Positions 31,846 to 41,307 of a DNA stretch of 48,575 nt are shown here, piece after piece. The stretch covers positions 1 to 48,575 of the forward strand of contig RFFX01000074.1 of the NCBI GenBank assembly GCA_003696765.1. The letters run 5' to 3'. A program made the position numbers and the translations under genes. The notes beneath the pieces were generated by a model, which did no database searches, was not told the origin of the DNA, and saw nothing but the letters and a program-made list of their open reading frames with translations. Position 1 is the first letter of the stretch; every line of letters begins with the position of its first letter. This DNA is from Zetaproteobacteria bacterium (GTDB lineage Bacteria; Pseudomonadota; Zetaproteobacteria; Mariprofundales; J009).

Positions 31846-32451
31846 TTGATCACCCTCTACTCCAACCCCCGCTGCGCGGATTCGCACAAAACCCGTCTGG
31901 TGCTGGCGGAGAAGGAGCTGCCGGTCACCACCATCGAGCTGGACGATCCGGACAACCTGCCGGAGGAGTTCCTCAAGCTGAACCCCTACGGCAAGCTGCC
32001 GACGGTGGTCGATCGCGACGACGTCTTCTTCGAGCCGACGATCATCAACGAATACCTCGACGAGCGTTATCCCCATCCGCCGCTCAAGCCGGGGTCGCCC
32101 GCCGCGCGGGCCAAGATGCGGCTGGCGGTGCTCCATATCGAGCAGGAGATCTACCCGCTCTACTTCAACTGGGAGCGGGTGAAGAAGAAGTCGGAGCCGA
32201 TGAAGAAGATCCGCGCCTACCTCAAGACGCTCGACCAGCACTTCGCCCGCGCCACCTGGTTCGTCGCCGACCAGTACACCCTGGCCGACATCACCCTGGC
32301 GCCGGCGCTCTACCGGCTGCGCACCACCGCCCACACCCTGGACATGAGCCAGTGGCCCCACCTCTGCCGCTACATGGACCGCCTCTTCGATCGACCGGCC
32401 TTCGATCAGTCGCTCTCCGACTACGAGGAGATGCTGCGTCAGAAGTTCTGA
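31846..32451 (+). CDS. sspA: Stringent starvation protein A homologue (GST fold)
   Basis: The 201-residue protein has an N-terminal thioredoxin-like GST domain (LYSNPRCADSHKTRLVLAEK, LNPYGKLPTVVDRD) and the signature INEYLDERYPHPPLKP shared with E. coli SspA. An all-helical C-terminal domain follows. SspA binds RNA polymerase and affects stationary-phase and acid-stress transcription; it lacks GST activity. The usual SspB gene does not follow. The start is TTG at 31846, chosen from the Shine-Dalgarno and promoter positions. The downstream neighbour begins a different coupled gene set after 51 bases. Confidence 0.88.
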   Translation: MITLYSNPRCADSHKTRLVLAEKELPVTTIELDDPDNLPEEFLKLNPYGKLPTVVDRDDVFFEPTIINEYLDERYPHPPLKPGSPAARAKMRLAVLHIEQEIYPLYFNWERVKKKSEPMKKIRAYLKTLDQHFARATWFVADQYTLADITLAPALYRLRTTAHTLDMSQWPHLCRYMDRLFDRPAFDQSLSDYEEMLRQKF

Positions 32452-32502
32452 CGCCGGCAGCCGTCCGCGCCTGTTTCCCGGACCGCCCGACACCATACGG
32501 AC

Positions 32503-33165
32503 GTGATCGACATCATCCCGCGCGACCACCACGCCCGAGGCGCGGTCGAGGCGTTCATCCACCGGCGCTTCGCCGAGTGCTACCAGGCCGACGTCCACAG
32601 CTTCATGCCCTGCCTGCTGCGTATCCGTGAGGATGGCAGCGGCGCGCTCCACGCGGTGGCCGGGCTGCGGCCGGCACAGACCGACCAGGGGCGGCAGCGA
32701 CTCTTCGTCGAGTACTACCTCGATCGACCGGTGGAGGAGGCGATCGGCGCCGCCTACGGCGAGCAGGTGGAGCGCCGCACGATCGTCGAGATCGGCAACC
32801 TGGCCGAGAACGATCCCGGCGGCGGTCGCCACGCTATCGTCGCCCTGACCGGCTTTCTTACCGGCTACGGCTTCCACTGGGTGGTCTTCACCGCCGTCAG
32901 CCGGCTGGCCAACGCCTTCTCCCGGCTGGGGATGGAGCCGATCACGCTGGCCACGGCCGATCCGGAGCGCCTGCCGCCGGAGGAGCGGCGGGCGTGGGGC
33001 CGCTACTACGAGAACAGCCCCAAGGTGCTCTGCGGCCGGATCCGCGACGGCTTCCGCACGCTCGATTCGCTCCAGACGCCGTTGAGTGGCGAGCTGCGCA
33101 GCTCGCTGCTGGTCGGCTACCACATCGGCCGCTGGTGGCGTCGGCGCGATATGGCGCTGGTGTGA
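32503..33165 (+). CDS. Thermostable hemolysin family protein
   Basis: The 220-residue protein starts at GTG 32503. Recognisable stretches are FIHRRFAECYQADVHSFMP, RLFVEYYLDRPVEEAIG, VEIGNLAENDPGGGRHAIVA, and a closing YYENSPKVLCGRI. These match the family named after Vibrio thermostable direct hemolysin-like delta-VPH (T_hemolysin). The fold is thought to resemble GNAT and autoinducer-synthase acyltransferases, so an acyl-transfer role is possible; the hemolysin name should not be taken literally. It is coupled to an AMP-ligase gene, which starts at or just after its stop. Confidence 0.8.
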   Translation: MIDIIPRDHHARGAVEAFIHRRFAECYQADVHSFMPCLLRIREDGSGALHAVAGLRPAQTDQGRQRLFVEYYLDRPVEEAIGAAYGEQVERRTIVEIGNLAENDPGGGRHAIVALTGFLTGYGFHWVVFTAVSRLANAFSRLGMEPITLATADPERLPPEERRAWGRYYENSPKVLCGRIRDGFRTLDSLQTPLSGELRSSLLVGYHIGRWWRRRDMALV

Positions 33166-33170
33166 CGCCC

Positions 33171-34685
33171 ATGGCCGATCCGCTGCTGCAACGGATCGAG
33201 GCGTGGCGCCGCAGCCGGCCCGACCATCCGGCGCTGGAGGGAATCGATCGCACCGGCGGGCGCTGCGTGGTCCGCTACGGCGAGCTGATGGCCCGCGCCC
33301 GCGCGCTGCGTCCGCTGTGGGGGGCGGCCCGCTGCGTGGCGCTGCTGTGCGACACCACCCCCGACTGCACCCTGCTCGACCTGGCGCTGATCGAGCAGGG
33401 GATGGCCGTCGTCCCCATCCCTCCCTTCTTCAGCGCCGGGCAGGTGCACCACCTGCTGACCAGCGCGGCGGTGGAGTGTGTGGTCACCGACCGGCCCGAG
33501 GGGCTGCGCGCGCTGCTCGATGCTGCACAGCTGCCCTATGAGGAGGCGGCGCATCGTGATGGCCTGTGCGCCCCCCTGGTCGCCTTTCGGCTCAGTGCCC
33601 CGGCGCGGCGCAGCGCCCGCCACTTCGACAAGATCACCTTCACCTCCGGCTCCACCGGCACCCCCAAGGGTGTCTGCCTGCGCAACCGGGCCATCCTCAC
33701 CGTCGCCCGATCGCTGGTGCAGGCCAGTGCCGCCTCACCGGCCGACCGCCACCTGGCGCTGCTCCCCTATGCCACCCTGCTGGAGAACATCGGCGGCATC
33801 TATGTGCCGCTTCTCGCCGGTGCCACCGTGATCCAACCGGGAGCCGCCGCCGTCGGCATGGAGGGGAGCTCCGGGCTGGATGCGCGGCGGATGGGCGAGG
33901 CGCTGATCCGCTTTGCGGCGACCAGCTGCATCATGGTGCCGCAGATGCTGCTCGGGCTGGTCGGCTGCACCGAGGCAGGAATGCGGCCGACCCGGCTGCG
34001 CTTCGCCGCCGTCGGCGGCGCGCCGGTCTCACCAACGCTGCTCGAACGCGCCGCTGCCCTCGGCCTGCCGGTCTACGAGGGCTACGGCCTCTCCGAGGCG
34101 GCCAGCGTGGTGGCGGTCAACACCCCCGCCGCCAACCGGATCGGCAGCGTCGGCCGGCCGCTGGCCCATGTGCGGCTGCGTATCGCCGACGACGGCGAGT
34201 TGTGGGTGGCCGGCGCGCTGATGGAGGGCTATCTGCAGCAGGACGGCGCCTCGTGCGATGCCGATGGCTTCTGGCCCACCGGCGATCTGGCCAGCCTGGA
34301 CGACGAAGGATTCCTCCACCTGCACGGGCGCAAGAAGCAGATCTACATCACCGCCTTCGGCCGCAACATCGCCCCGGAGTGGGTCGAGCGGGAGCTGACC
34401 ATCGAGCCGGCCATCGCCCAGGCGGCGCTGTTCGGCGAGGGGCAGCCGTGCAACGTGGCGGTGATCGTCCCCCGCGATCCGGCCGGGGTGGAGGCGGCGG
34501 TGGCGCGGGCCAACAGCCGCTTGCCCGACTACGCCCGGGTGCATACCTTTGTGCTGGCCGATGCCCCCTTCACCCCGGCCAACGGACTGGCCTCGCCGAC
34601 GGGGGCGCCGCTGCGCGACCAGATCGGCCACCGCTATCGCGAGGCACTTGACGCATGCTTTCGCCAGGGGGCACACCACCCATGA
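33171..34685 (+). CDS. AMP-binding acyl-CoA synthetase/ligase-like protein
   Basis: The 504-residue protein has the adenylate-forming core motifs TFTSGSTGTPKGVCL (about 155-168), YEGYGLSEAASVV (about 301-313), FWPTGDLASLD (about 367-377) and GRKKQIYITAFGRNIAPEW. In the C-terminal A10 region (TPANGLASPTGAPLRDQI) the usual catalytic lysine is not evident, so the adenylation step may be impaired or use another residue. It probably activates a fatty or other carboxylic acid for the neighbours. A GTG at 33162 (GTGA overlap) is an alternative start. Its TGA stop is the first triplet of repeat copy B. Confidence 0.85.
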   Translation: MADPLLQRIEAWRRSRPDHPALEGIDRTGGRCVVRYGELMARARALRPLWGAARCVALLCDTTPDCTLLDLALIEQGMAVVPIPPFFSAGQVHHLLTSAAVECVVTDRPEGLRALLDAAQLPYEEAAHRDGLCAPLVAFRLSAPARRSARHFDKITFTSGSTGTPKGVCLRNRAILTVARSLVQASAASPADRHLALLPYATLLENIGGIYVPLLAGATVIQPGAAAVGMEGSSGLDARRMGEALIRFAATSCIMVPQMLLGLVGCTEAGMRPTRLRFAAVGGAPVSPTLLERAAALGLPVYEGYGLSEAASVVAVNTPAANRIGSVGRPLAHVRLRIADDGELWVAGALMEGYLQQDGASCDADGFWPTGDLASLDDEGFLHLHGRKKQIYITAFGRNIAPEWVERELTIEPAIAQAALFGEGQPCNVAVIVPRDPAGVEAAVARANSRLPDYARVHTFVLADAPFTPANGLASPTGAPLRDQIGHRYREALDACFRQGAHHP

Positions 34686-34839
34686 TGGTTTCGCAAGAAA
34701 GCATCATCGCGACCATGGAGGGTCGCGCAAATCCGGAGGTTGCTCTTGCAACCGACGGATTTGCAAGGCGATCGACGAGCGCGCTCTTCGATCGCCGTCG
34801 AGCAAAACGTCCACGGAGGGACTTTTTGCGATTCGATCA
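34683..34839 (+). mobile_element. Multi-hairpin MITE-like element, full copy B (157 bp)
   Basis: The best-preserved copy. Hairpin 1 lies at 34682-34707 (ATGATGGTTTC, loop GCAA, GAAAGCATCAT). Hairpin 2 lies at 34708-34727 (CGCGACC...GGTCGCG). Hairpin 3 lies at 34728-34763 (outer CAAATCCG/CGGATTTG, inner GGTTGC/GCAACC). Hairpin 4 lies at 34767-34796 (GGCGATCGA/TCGATCGCC). Hairpin 5 lies at 34802-34829 (GCAAAACGTCC/GGACTTTTTGC). It ends GATTCGATCA. The flanks are CCCA and CTCA (3 of 4). The first TGA is the stop of the AMP-ligase gene, and the next gene starts 3 bases after the element. Confidence 0.9.
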
Positions 34840-34842
34840 CTC

Positions 34843-35505
34843 ATGACGTTCTACCAACGACTGCTCGCCGAGACCGAGGATGCACGCAACGAGCTGCTGG
34901 CCATCCCCTTCATCGTTCGCGGAGCGGCCGGGGAACTGGGGCTGGAGAGCTACCGCGCCTTTCTCGGTCAGGCCTACCACCATGTCAAACACACCGTGCC
35001 GCTGCTGATGAGCTGCGGCGGTCGCCTGCCGGAGCGGCTGGAGTGGCTGCGGAGGGCGATCGGGGAGTACATCGAGGAGGAGACAGGCCACGAGGAGTGG
35101 ATCCTCAACGACATCGAGGCGGCCGGCGGCGACCGCGAGGCGGCGCGCACCGCCCCGCCGCTGATCGAGACCGAGGTGATGGTCGCCTACGCCTACGACA
35201 CCATCGCCCGACGCAATCCGGTCGGCTTCTTCGGCATGGTGCTGGTGCTCGAAGGGACCAGCATCGCCCTGGCGAGCAAAGCGGCGGCGGCGATCCAGGC
35301 GGCCACAGGCCTGCCGGACGGCGCCTTCACCTACCTCACCTCGCACGGCGCGCTCGATGTCGGCCACGTCGGCTTCTTCGAGAAGCTGATGAACCGACTC
35401 GATGATGGACAGGACCAGGCGGCGGTGATCCACTGCGGCCGCGTCTTCTACCGCCTCTACGGCGACATCTTCCGCGCCCTGCCGCTGATTCCTCTGGCCC
35501 GGTGA
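34843..35505 (+). CDS. Haem-oxygenase-like diiron protein
   Basis: The 220-residue all-helical protein has a ligand set matching haem-oxygenase-like diiron oxidases (CADD, UndA, SznF type). EETGHEEW gives Glu80 and His83, LEGTS gives Glu137, and HGALDVGH gives His168, Asp172 and His175 in the H-x3-D-x2-H pattern. Such enzymes activate oxygen on amino-acid or fatty-acid-derived substrates, for example making terminal alkenes. With an AMP-ligase and a possible acyltransferase directly upstream, oxidation of an activated acyl or acyl-amino substrate is a reasonable hypothesis. The start ATG lies 3 bases after repeat copy B. Confidence 0.85.
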   Translation: MTFYQRLLAETEDARNELLAIPFIVRGAAGELGLESYRAFLGQAYHHVKHTVPLLMSCGGRLPERLEWLRRAIGEYIEEETGHEEWILNDIEAAGGDREAARTAPPLIETEVMVAYAYDTIARRNPVGFFGMVLVLEGTSIALASKAAAAIQAATGLPDGAFTYLTSHGALDVGHVGFFEKLMNRLDDGQDQAAVIHCGRVFYRLYGDIFRALPLIPLAR

Positions 35506-36200
35506 GCCGTCGCCCGATCCTGCTGCTGCAGCAGGTTGCGCATGAGCCGGCGGCGCTGATCGATGAGCGGCTGCAGGCGGCGGGGTTCCGCTGTGTCACC
35601 CATCTGCTGAGCAGGCAGCCGCCGCCTGCGACGTGCGGCGACTATGCCGGCATCGTCATCATGGGCGGTCCGGCATCGGCCCGTGACGACACCCCGGCCA
35701 TCCGGGGGCAACTGGCGCTGCTTACGCAGGCCATCGCGCAGGGTGTGCCGCTCTTCGGCGTCTGCCTCGGCGCGCAGTTGAGCGCCAAGGCGGCCGGCGG
35801 CGCCATCATCCTGGCGGAGCAGCGTGAGCTCGGCTGGTACCCGCTCAACCCTGCCGAGGCGGCGGCCGACGATCCCCTCTTCATGCACCTGCAACCGAAG
35901 ACGATGGTGTTCCAGTGGCATGGCGAGAGCTTCACCCTGCCGGAGCAGGCGGTGCTGCTCGCCCGCGGCGAGGCGGTGGCCCGGCAGGCCTTCCGTCTGG
36001 GGCGGGGGCAGTACGGCCTGCAGTTCCATCTCGAGATCGATGCGGCGTTGATCGAGACGTGGATCGACCACGGGGAGAACGAGCGCGCATGGCTGGGGGC
36101 GGAGGGGATCGCCCGCGTCCGGCGCGAGAGCCCAACGTATCTCCCCGCCGCCCATGCCCTCTGCCGCCGGCTGGTCGATGGCTGGGCGGCGCTGCTGTGA
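35502..36200 (+). CDS. Class I glutamine amidotransferase-like protein
   Basis: The 232-residue protein starts at GTG 35502, overlapping the upstream stop. Catalytic motifs are present: GVCLGAQL (nucleophile Cys88) and QFHLEI (His176, Glu178). Such stand-alone GATase1 proteins transfer ammonia from glutamine or hydrolyse gamma-glutamyl compounds (GuaA-like, PuuD-like). Coupling to the diiron protein and to an L,D-transpeptidase gene on both sides suggests an operon. A function in amide formation of the upstream pathway is possible but not shown. The family is broad and the substrate cannot be inferred. Confidence 0.85.
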   Translation: MSRRPILLLQQVAHEPAALIDERLQAAGFRCVTHLLSRQPPPATCGDYAGIVIMGGPASARDDTPAIRGQLALLTQAIAQGVPLFGVCLGAQLSAKAAGGAIILAEQRELGWYPLNPAEAAADDPLFMHLQPKTMVFQWHGESFTLPEQAVLLARGEAVARQAFRLGRGQYGLQFHLEIDAALIETWIDHGENERAWLGAEGIARVRRESPTYLPAAHALCRRLVDGWAALL

Positions 36201-36658
36201 TCGAGGTGCTCCTTTCCGGTCAGCTGCTGATCCACCACTGGTGCGGCGTGCGCCACCGCTATCCGGTCTCCACCGCCGCCGCCGGTGCCGGCAACCGGCG
36301 CGGCAGCGGGCAGACCCCGCTCGGCCGCCACCGCATCTACGCCCGCATCGGCGCCGGCATGCCGGCGGGGACCATCTTCCGGGGGCGGCGACCGGTCGGC
36401 ATCTTCGACCCGACCCGCCACGACCCGCGCGCCGACTGGATCCTCAGCCGCATCCTCTGGCTGGAGGGGGAAGAGACCGGGGTCAACCGCCGCGGCGCGG
36501 TCGATACGCGGGCGCGCTTCATCTACATTCACGGCACCGCCGACGAGGCGGCGATCGGCACCGCCTGCTCGCACGGCTGCATCCGCATGCGCAACGCCGA
36601 CATCATCCGGCTGTTCGACCGTTGCCGGCTCGGGGAGCGGGTGGTCATCCGCCGCTAG
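36197..36658 (+). CDS. L,D-transpeptidase (YkuD domain)
   Basis: The 153-residue protein starts at GTG 36197 (GTGA overlap). It is a minimal YkuD domain with GQTPLGRHRIYARIG, FIYIHGTADE (His112) and the catalytic SHGCIRM (Cys128). The family crosslinks peptidoglycan stem peptides or attaches proteins to them. No signal peptide is evident at this start, which is unusual for an enzyme that normally works in the periplasm. It could be cytoplasmic, like some ErfK-type homologues, or have a missed upstream start. It is the last gene of the overlapping run that begins at 32503. Confidence 0.85.
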   Translation: MIEVLLSGQLLIHHWCGVRHRYPVSTAAAGAGNRRGSGQTPLGRHRIYARIGAGMPAGTIFRGRRPVGIFDPTRHDPRADWILSRILWLEGEETGVNRRGAVDTRARFIYIHGTADEAAIGTACSHGCIRMRNADIIRLFDRCRLGERVVIRR

Positions 36659-36673
36659 CATCCGGCGCAACGC

Positions 36674-36755
36674 CCCATCGCGGTCATGGACGGACGTGCT
36701 CCTCGATCGCCCCCACCAGGCAAAAAGTCCATGGATGGACCTCTTGCGATTGACA
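36674..36755 (+). repeat. Multi-hairpin repeat, internally deleted copy G
   Basis: A remnant of hairpin 2 (CGCGGTCATGGACGGACG) is joined directly to the second arm of hairpin 4 (CTCCTCGATCGCC). A good hairpin 5 follows (GCAAAAAGTCC...GGACCTCTTGC) and a terminal-like GATTGACA. Hairpins 1 and 3 are missing. It fills the gap between the L,D-transpeptidase and cysC genes, ending 3 bases before the cysC ATG. Confidence 0.65.
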
Positions 36756-36757
36756 CC

Positions 36758-37372
36758 ATGAACAAGATCAGCAGCAACGTCGTCTGGCACCAGCCGGAGG
36801 TGACCCGCGCCGACCGGGAGGCGCGCAACGGCCATCGCGGGATGATGCTCTGGCTGACCGGCCTCTCCGGCTCGGGCAAGTCGACGCTGGCCCACGCCAC
36901 CGAACGGCGGTTGCACGAGATGGGGCTGCACACCTACGTGCTCGACGGCGACAACGTCCGCCACGGCCTCTGCGGCGACCTCGGCTTCTCGGCGGTGGCC
37001 CGGCGGGAGAACATCCGCCGGATCAGCGAGGTAGGACGGCTCTTCGTCGATGCCGGGCTGGTGGTCTTCTCCGCCTTCATCTCCCCTTTCCGCAGCGACC
37101 GGCGGCAGGCGCGCCGGCTGCTCGGCGACGACTTCATCGAGATCTACTGCGACAGCCCGCTGGAGGTGTGCGAATCCCGCGACATCAAAGGGCTCTACCG
37201 CCGCGCCCGCGCCGGCGAGATCCGCGACTTCACCGGCATCTCCTCCCCCTACGAGCCGCCGGAGCGGCCCGAGCTCGTCATCGACACCGCAACCATGAGC
37301 GTGGAGGAATCGGTGGAGCGGATCGTCACCTACCTGTGCAGGGAACGCACGCTGATTCCGGGGAAAGGCTGA
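36758..37372 (+). CDS. cysC: Adenylylsulfate kinase
   Basis: The 204-residue protein is close to E. coli CysC in length. It has the P-loop GLSGSGKST (about 35-43), [16 protein letters not shown], and FISPFRSDR and [14 protein letters not shown] in the substrate region. It phosphorylates APS to PAPS, the sulfate donor for sulfotransferases and for PAPS reduction. No sulfate adenylyltransferase genes (cysDN or sat) adjoin it. The sulfotransferase at 11946 is a candidate consumer. The ATG at 36758 is chosen because the longer frame runs through the repeat element. Confidence 0.94.
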   Translation: MNKISSNVVWHQPEVTRADREARNGHRGMMLWLTGLSGSGKSTLAHATERRLHEMGLHTYVLDGDNVRHGLCGDLGFSAVARRENIRRISEVGRLFVDAGLVVFSAFISPFRSDRRQARRLLGDDFIEIYCDSPLEVCESRDIKGLYRRARAGEIRDFTGISSPYEPPERPELVIDTATMSVEESVERIVTYLCRERTLIPGKG

Positions 37373-38408
37373 CGCACCCCCTGCCGACGGACGGGGGCCT
37401 CTTCGCCCCCGATCTGATCCCGCTGCCGCTCCTCTCGGTCGACGGATGCGGCCGCATCCGTGACTGCAACGAACGGGCGGAGGAGGAGCTTCGCTGCTCA
37501 CGCCAGAGGCTCCGCGGCCGGCGGCTCGACGCCCTCTTCGGTCCGGCCGGGGAGCTCCACACCCTGTTGGCCCGGGCGGCGGCGACGGAACGGGTCTCCC
37601 ACGCCGGCATCGTGCACCGCGGGGACGGCGCCCCCTGGGCGCTGCACGCCGGCCCCGACGGCATAGGCGGCGCGCTGCTGGTGATGGTGCCGGAGGCACG
37701 GCGCAGCGAGGCGCAACTGCTGCAGCGACGCTACGCCACGGCCGAGGCGGTGGCCCGCATCGCGCTGGAGTTGGCCCACGAAGTGAAGAACCCGCTGGCC
37801 GCGCTGCGGGGCACCGCCCAGTGGATGGCCGAACGGCAGACCCATGCCGCGATCGAGGAGGGGTGCGCCCGGCTGCTGGCGGAGTTCGACCGCATCCGGG
37901 AGCGGATCGACGCCTTCCTCCAGCTGGCTCCACGCGCCGCGCTCTCGATGGAGTCGGTCAACATCCACGCCCTGATCCACGACGTCTGCCGCCCCGTGCC
38001 CGAAGGGGTCGAGCTCCGGCTGGTGCTCGACCCCAGCCTGCCGGAGCTATCCGCCCACGGCGCGCGGCTGCGTCAGGCGCTGGAGAACCTGTGGCGCAAC
38101 GCGCTGGAGGCGCACGCCCGCACCATCGAGATCGAGACCCGGGTGGCGCAGGGCGGCACCCTGCCCGGCCACAAGGGGCCGGTCCTGCAGATCTGCTTCC
38201 GCAGCGACGGCGACCCCATCCCCGAGGCCATCCGCCCCCAACTCTTCGATCCCTTCGTCACCGGCAAGGATGGCGGCAGCGGGCTGGGGCTGGCCATCGT
38301 CCAGCGGGTGCTGCAGGAGCACGGCGGCCACATCCGGCTGGCCGACGACCGCCACCACACCCGCTTCATCCTCCACCTTCCGATCCGACGCACGCACAAC
38401 CCGGAGCG

Positions 38409-38418
<10 letters not shown>
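37336..38418 (+). CDS. glnL: NtrB-like sensor histidine kinase
   Basis: The roughly 360-residue protein has an N-terminal PAS-like region ([20 protein letters not shown]), the phospho-acceptor motif [15 protein letters not shown] (His148) and an HATPase domain with [31 protein letters not shown]. The motifs match NtrB/GlnL, the PII-regulated kinase of nitrogen control. The start is uncertain: GTG 37336 overlaps the cysC end by 37 bases, and no ATG, GTG or TTG occurs in frame between it and the conserved domain. The stop overlaps the ntrC start. No PII gene is in the window. Confidence 0.88.
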
Positions 38419-39860
<1,442 letters not shown>

Positions 39861-39916
39861 CAACCCGACCGCGCCGCCTTCGACGCCCTGCGATGCGGAT
39901 GCCGCGGCGCAGGGGC

Positions 39917-41125
39917 TCAGCGCACCAGCTGATTCATCTCGACGATCGGCAGGAGAATGGCCATGGCCAGTGATCCGACCCCGACCGCCATCAGCAACAC
40001 CAGCGCCGGCTCGAGCACGGTGATCAGCCGCTTGATGACGCGCGAGCTCTCCCGCTCGAAGGTGTCGGCCACCTTGATCAGCATGGCATCGAGCCGCCCG
40101 CTCTGCTCGCCCACGGCGATCATGCGCAATGCGAGATGGGGCACGTAGCCGCCGTCGGCCAGCGCATCGGCCAGGGAGCTCCCCTCGCGCAAGGCCTCCC
40201 GCGCCGATTCGGTCACCCGGCGCAGCGGCAGGAGCGTCACGCTCTCGGTGGCGATCTGCATCGCCGCCAGCGCCGGCACGCCACCGGCGAGCAGCATGCC
40301 CAACGTGCGGCAGTAACGCGCCGTCTCGATCTTGCCGATCAGGGCACGCACCCCGGGCAACCGCAACAGCAGCCGGTCGCGCCGCCGCCGGAGGGCGGGG
40401 TGGCGCATCGACCAGTGGTAGAGCAAGGGCAGCCCCGCCGCAATCGCGAGCAGCAGCAGGCCGTGATCGCGCAGGAAGGAGGAGGCGGCGATCATCATCC
40501 GGGTGATCAGCGGCAAGTGCGCACCGGTGCGGGCGAAGACCGCGACGATCTGCGGCACGACGACGGCGAGCAGGAAGAGCATCACCACGAGACCGAAGCC
40601 CAGGATGATCGCCGGGTAGAGGGTGGCCGATAGCAGCTCCTGACGCATCTGCTGCCGCCGTTCGAGCAGCTCGGCCAGCCGGGAGGCGACCGCCTCCAGC
40701 TGACCAGTCTCCTCGCCGGCGGCCACCATGTTGCAGACGATATCGTCCATCTGCTGTGCGGCCATCGCCTCGGCCAGCGATCCCCCCTCGACCACATGCT
40801 GCCGGATGGCGGCGACCGTCCGGCGCGCCATGCGCCGCTCCATCCCCTCGGCGATCGACCCCAGGGCTTCGGCCAACGGCATCCCCGCTTCGCTCAGCGT
40901 GGCCAACTGCTGCAGAAAGGCGGTGAGCTCGTCGCCGTCGAGCACGGCGCTTCGCCCGCCGACGCGCCGCTCCCTGCTGCGGGATGGGGCGGCGGGGGTG
41001 ATCAGGCGGGGCACCAGCCCACGGGCGCGCAACACCTTGCGCGCCGCCCGCTCGGAGTCGGCGTCGACCTCGCCCCGCCGACGCTTGCCGGCGGCGTCGA
41101 TCGCCTCGTAGCTGAAGAGTGTCAC
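39917..41125 (-). CDS. gspF: Type II secretion inner-membrane platform protein GspF
   Basis: The 402-residue protein begins [20 protein letters not shown], the GspF/PilC opening. Two repeated T2SSF domains follow (about 65-190 with [16 protein letters not shown], and 270-392 with [18 protein letters not shown]). Membrane helices lie near 170-195, 220-240 and 375-395. GspF anchors the assembly ATPase beneath the pseudopilus in type II secretion. No other gsp genes adjoin it here, so it is an orphan or the edge of a dispersed system. The secretin-short-domain protein at 26573 could belong to the same machinery. Confidence 0.93.
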   Translation of the reverse strand: MTLFSYEAIDAAGKRRRGEVDADSERAARKVLRARGLVPRLITPAAPSRSRERRVGGRSAVLDGDELTAFLQQLATLSEAGMPLAEALGSIAEGMERRMARRTVAAIRQHVVEGGSLAEAMAAQQMDDIVCNMVAAGEETGQLEAVASRLAELLERRQQMRQELLSATLYPAIILGFGLVVMLFLLAVVVPQIVAVFARTGAHLPLITRMMIAASSFLRDHGLLLLAIAAGLPLLYHWSMRHPALRRRRDRLLLRLPGVRALIGKIETARYCRTLGMLLAGGVPALAAMQIATESVTLLPLRRVTESAREALREGSSLADALADGGYVPHLALRMIAVGEQSGRLDAMLIKVADTFERESSRVIKRLITVLEPALVLLMAVGVGSLAMAILLPIVEMNQLVR

Positions 41126-41307
41126 CTGGAACCTGCGATGATGGGGTTGTGTGGCGGAAAGATGGAAGCAAACGCCCCGCCCCGGCGCGAGACAGCCTCC
41201 ATCGACCGCCGGGAGGGGGCGCCCCCTTCTCCAAGAGCAAGCCTAGCCGATGCGGCATCGCCGCGTCCAGCCCCGACGGACCCTACCGACGGAGGGCGGA
41301 GGGAGTG

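Noticed and set aside
31614-31853. 79-codon minus-strand ORF in the argG-sspA gap
   Set aside because: No Shine-Dalgarno or recognisable domain, and it overlaps the sspA promoter and start.
34683-34839. tRNA-like folding of the repeat hairpins
   Set aside because: There is no acceptor stem, T-loop GTTCRANNC or CCA end; the hairpins are consecutive rather than cloverleaf.
41126-41307. 182-base gap between gspF and xerD
   Set aside because: Checked for small genes, repeats and terminators on both strands; nothing convincing was found.
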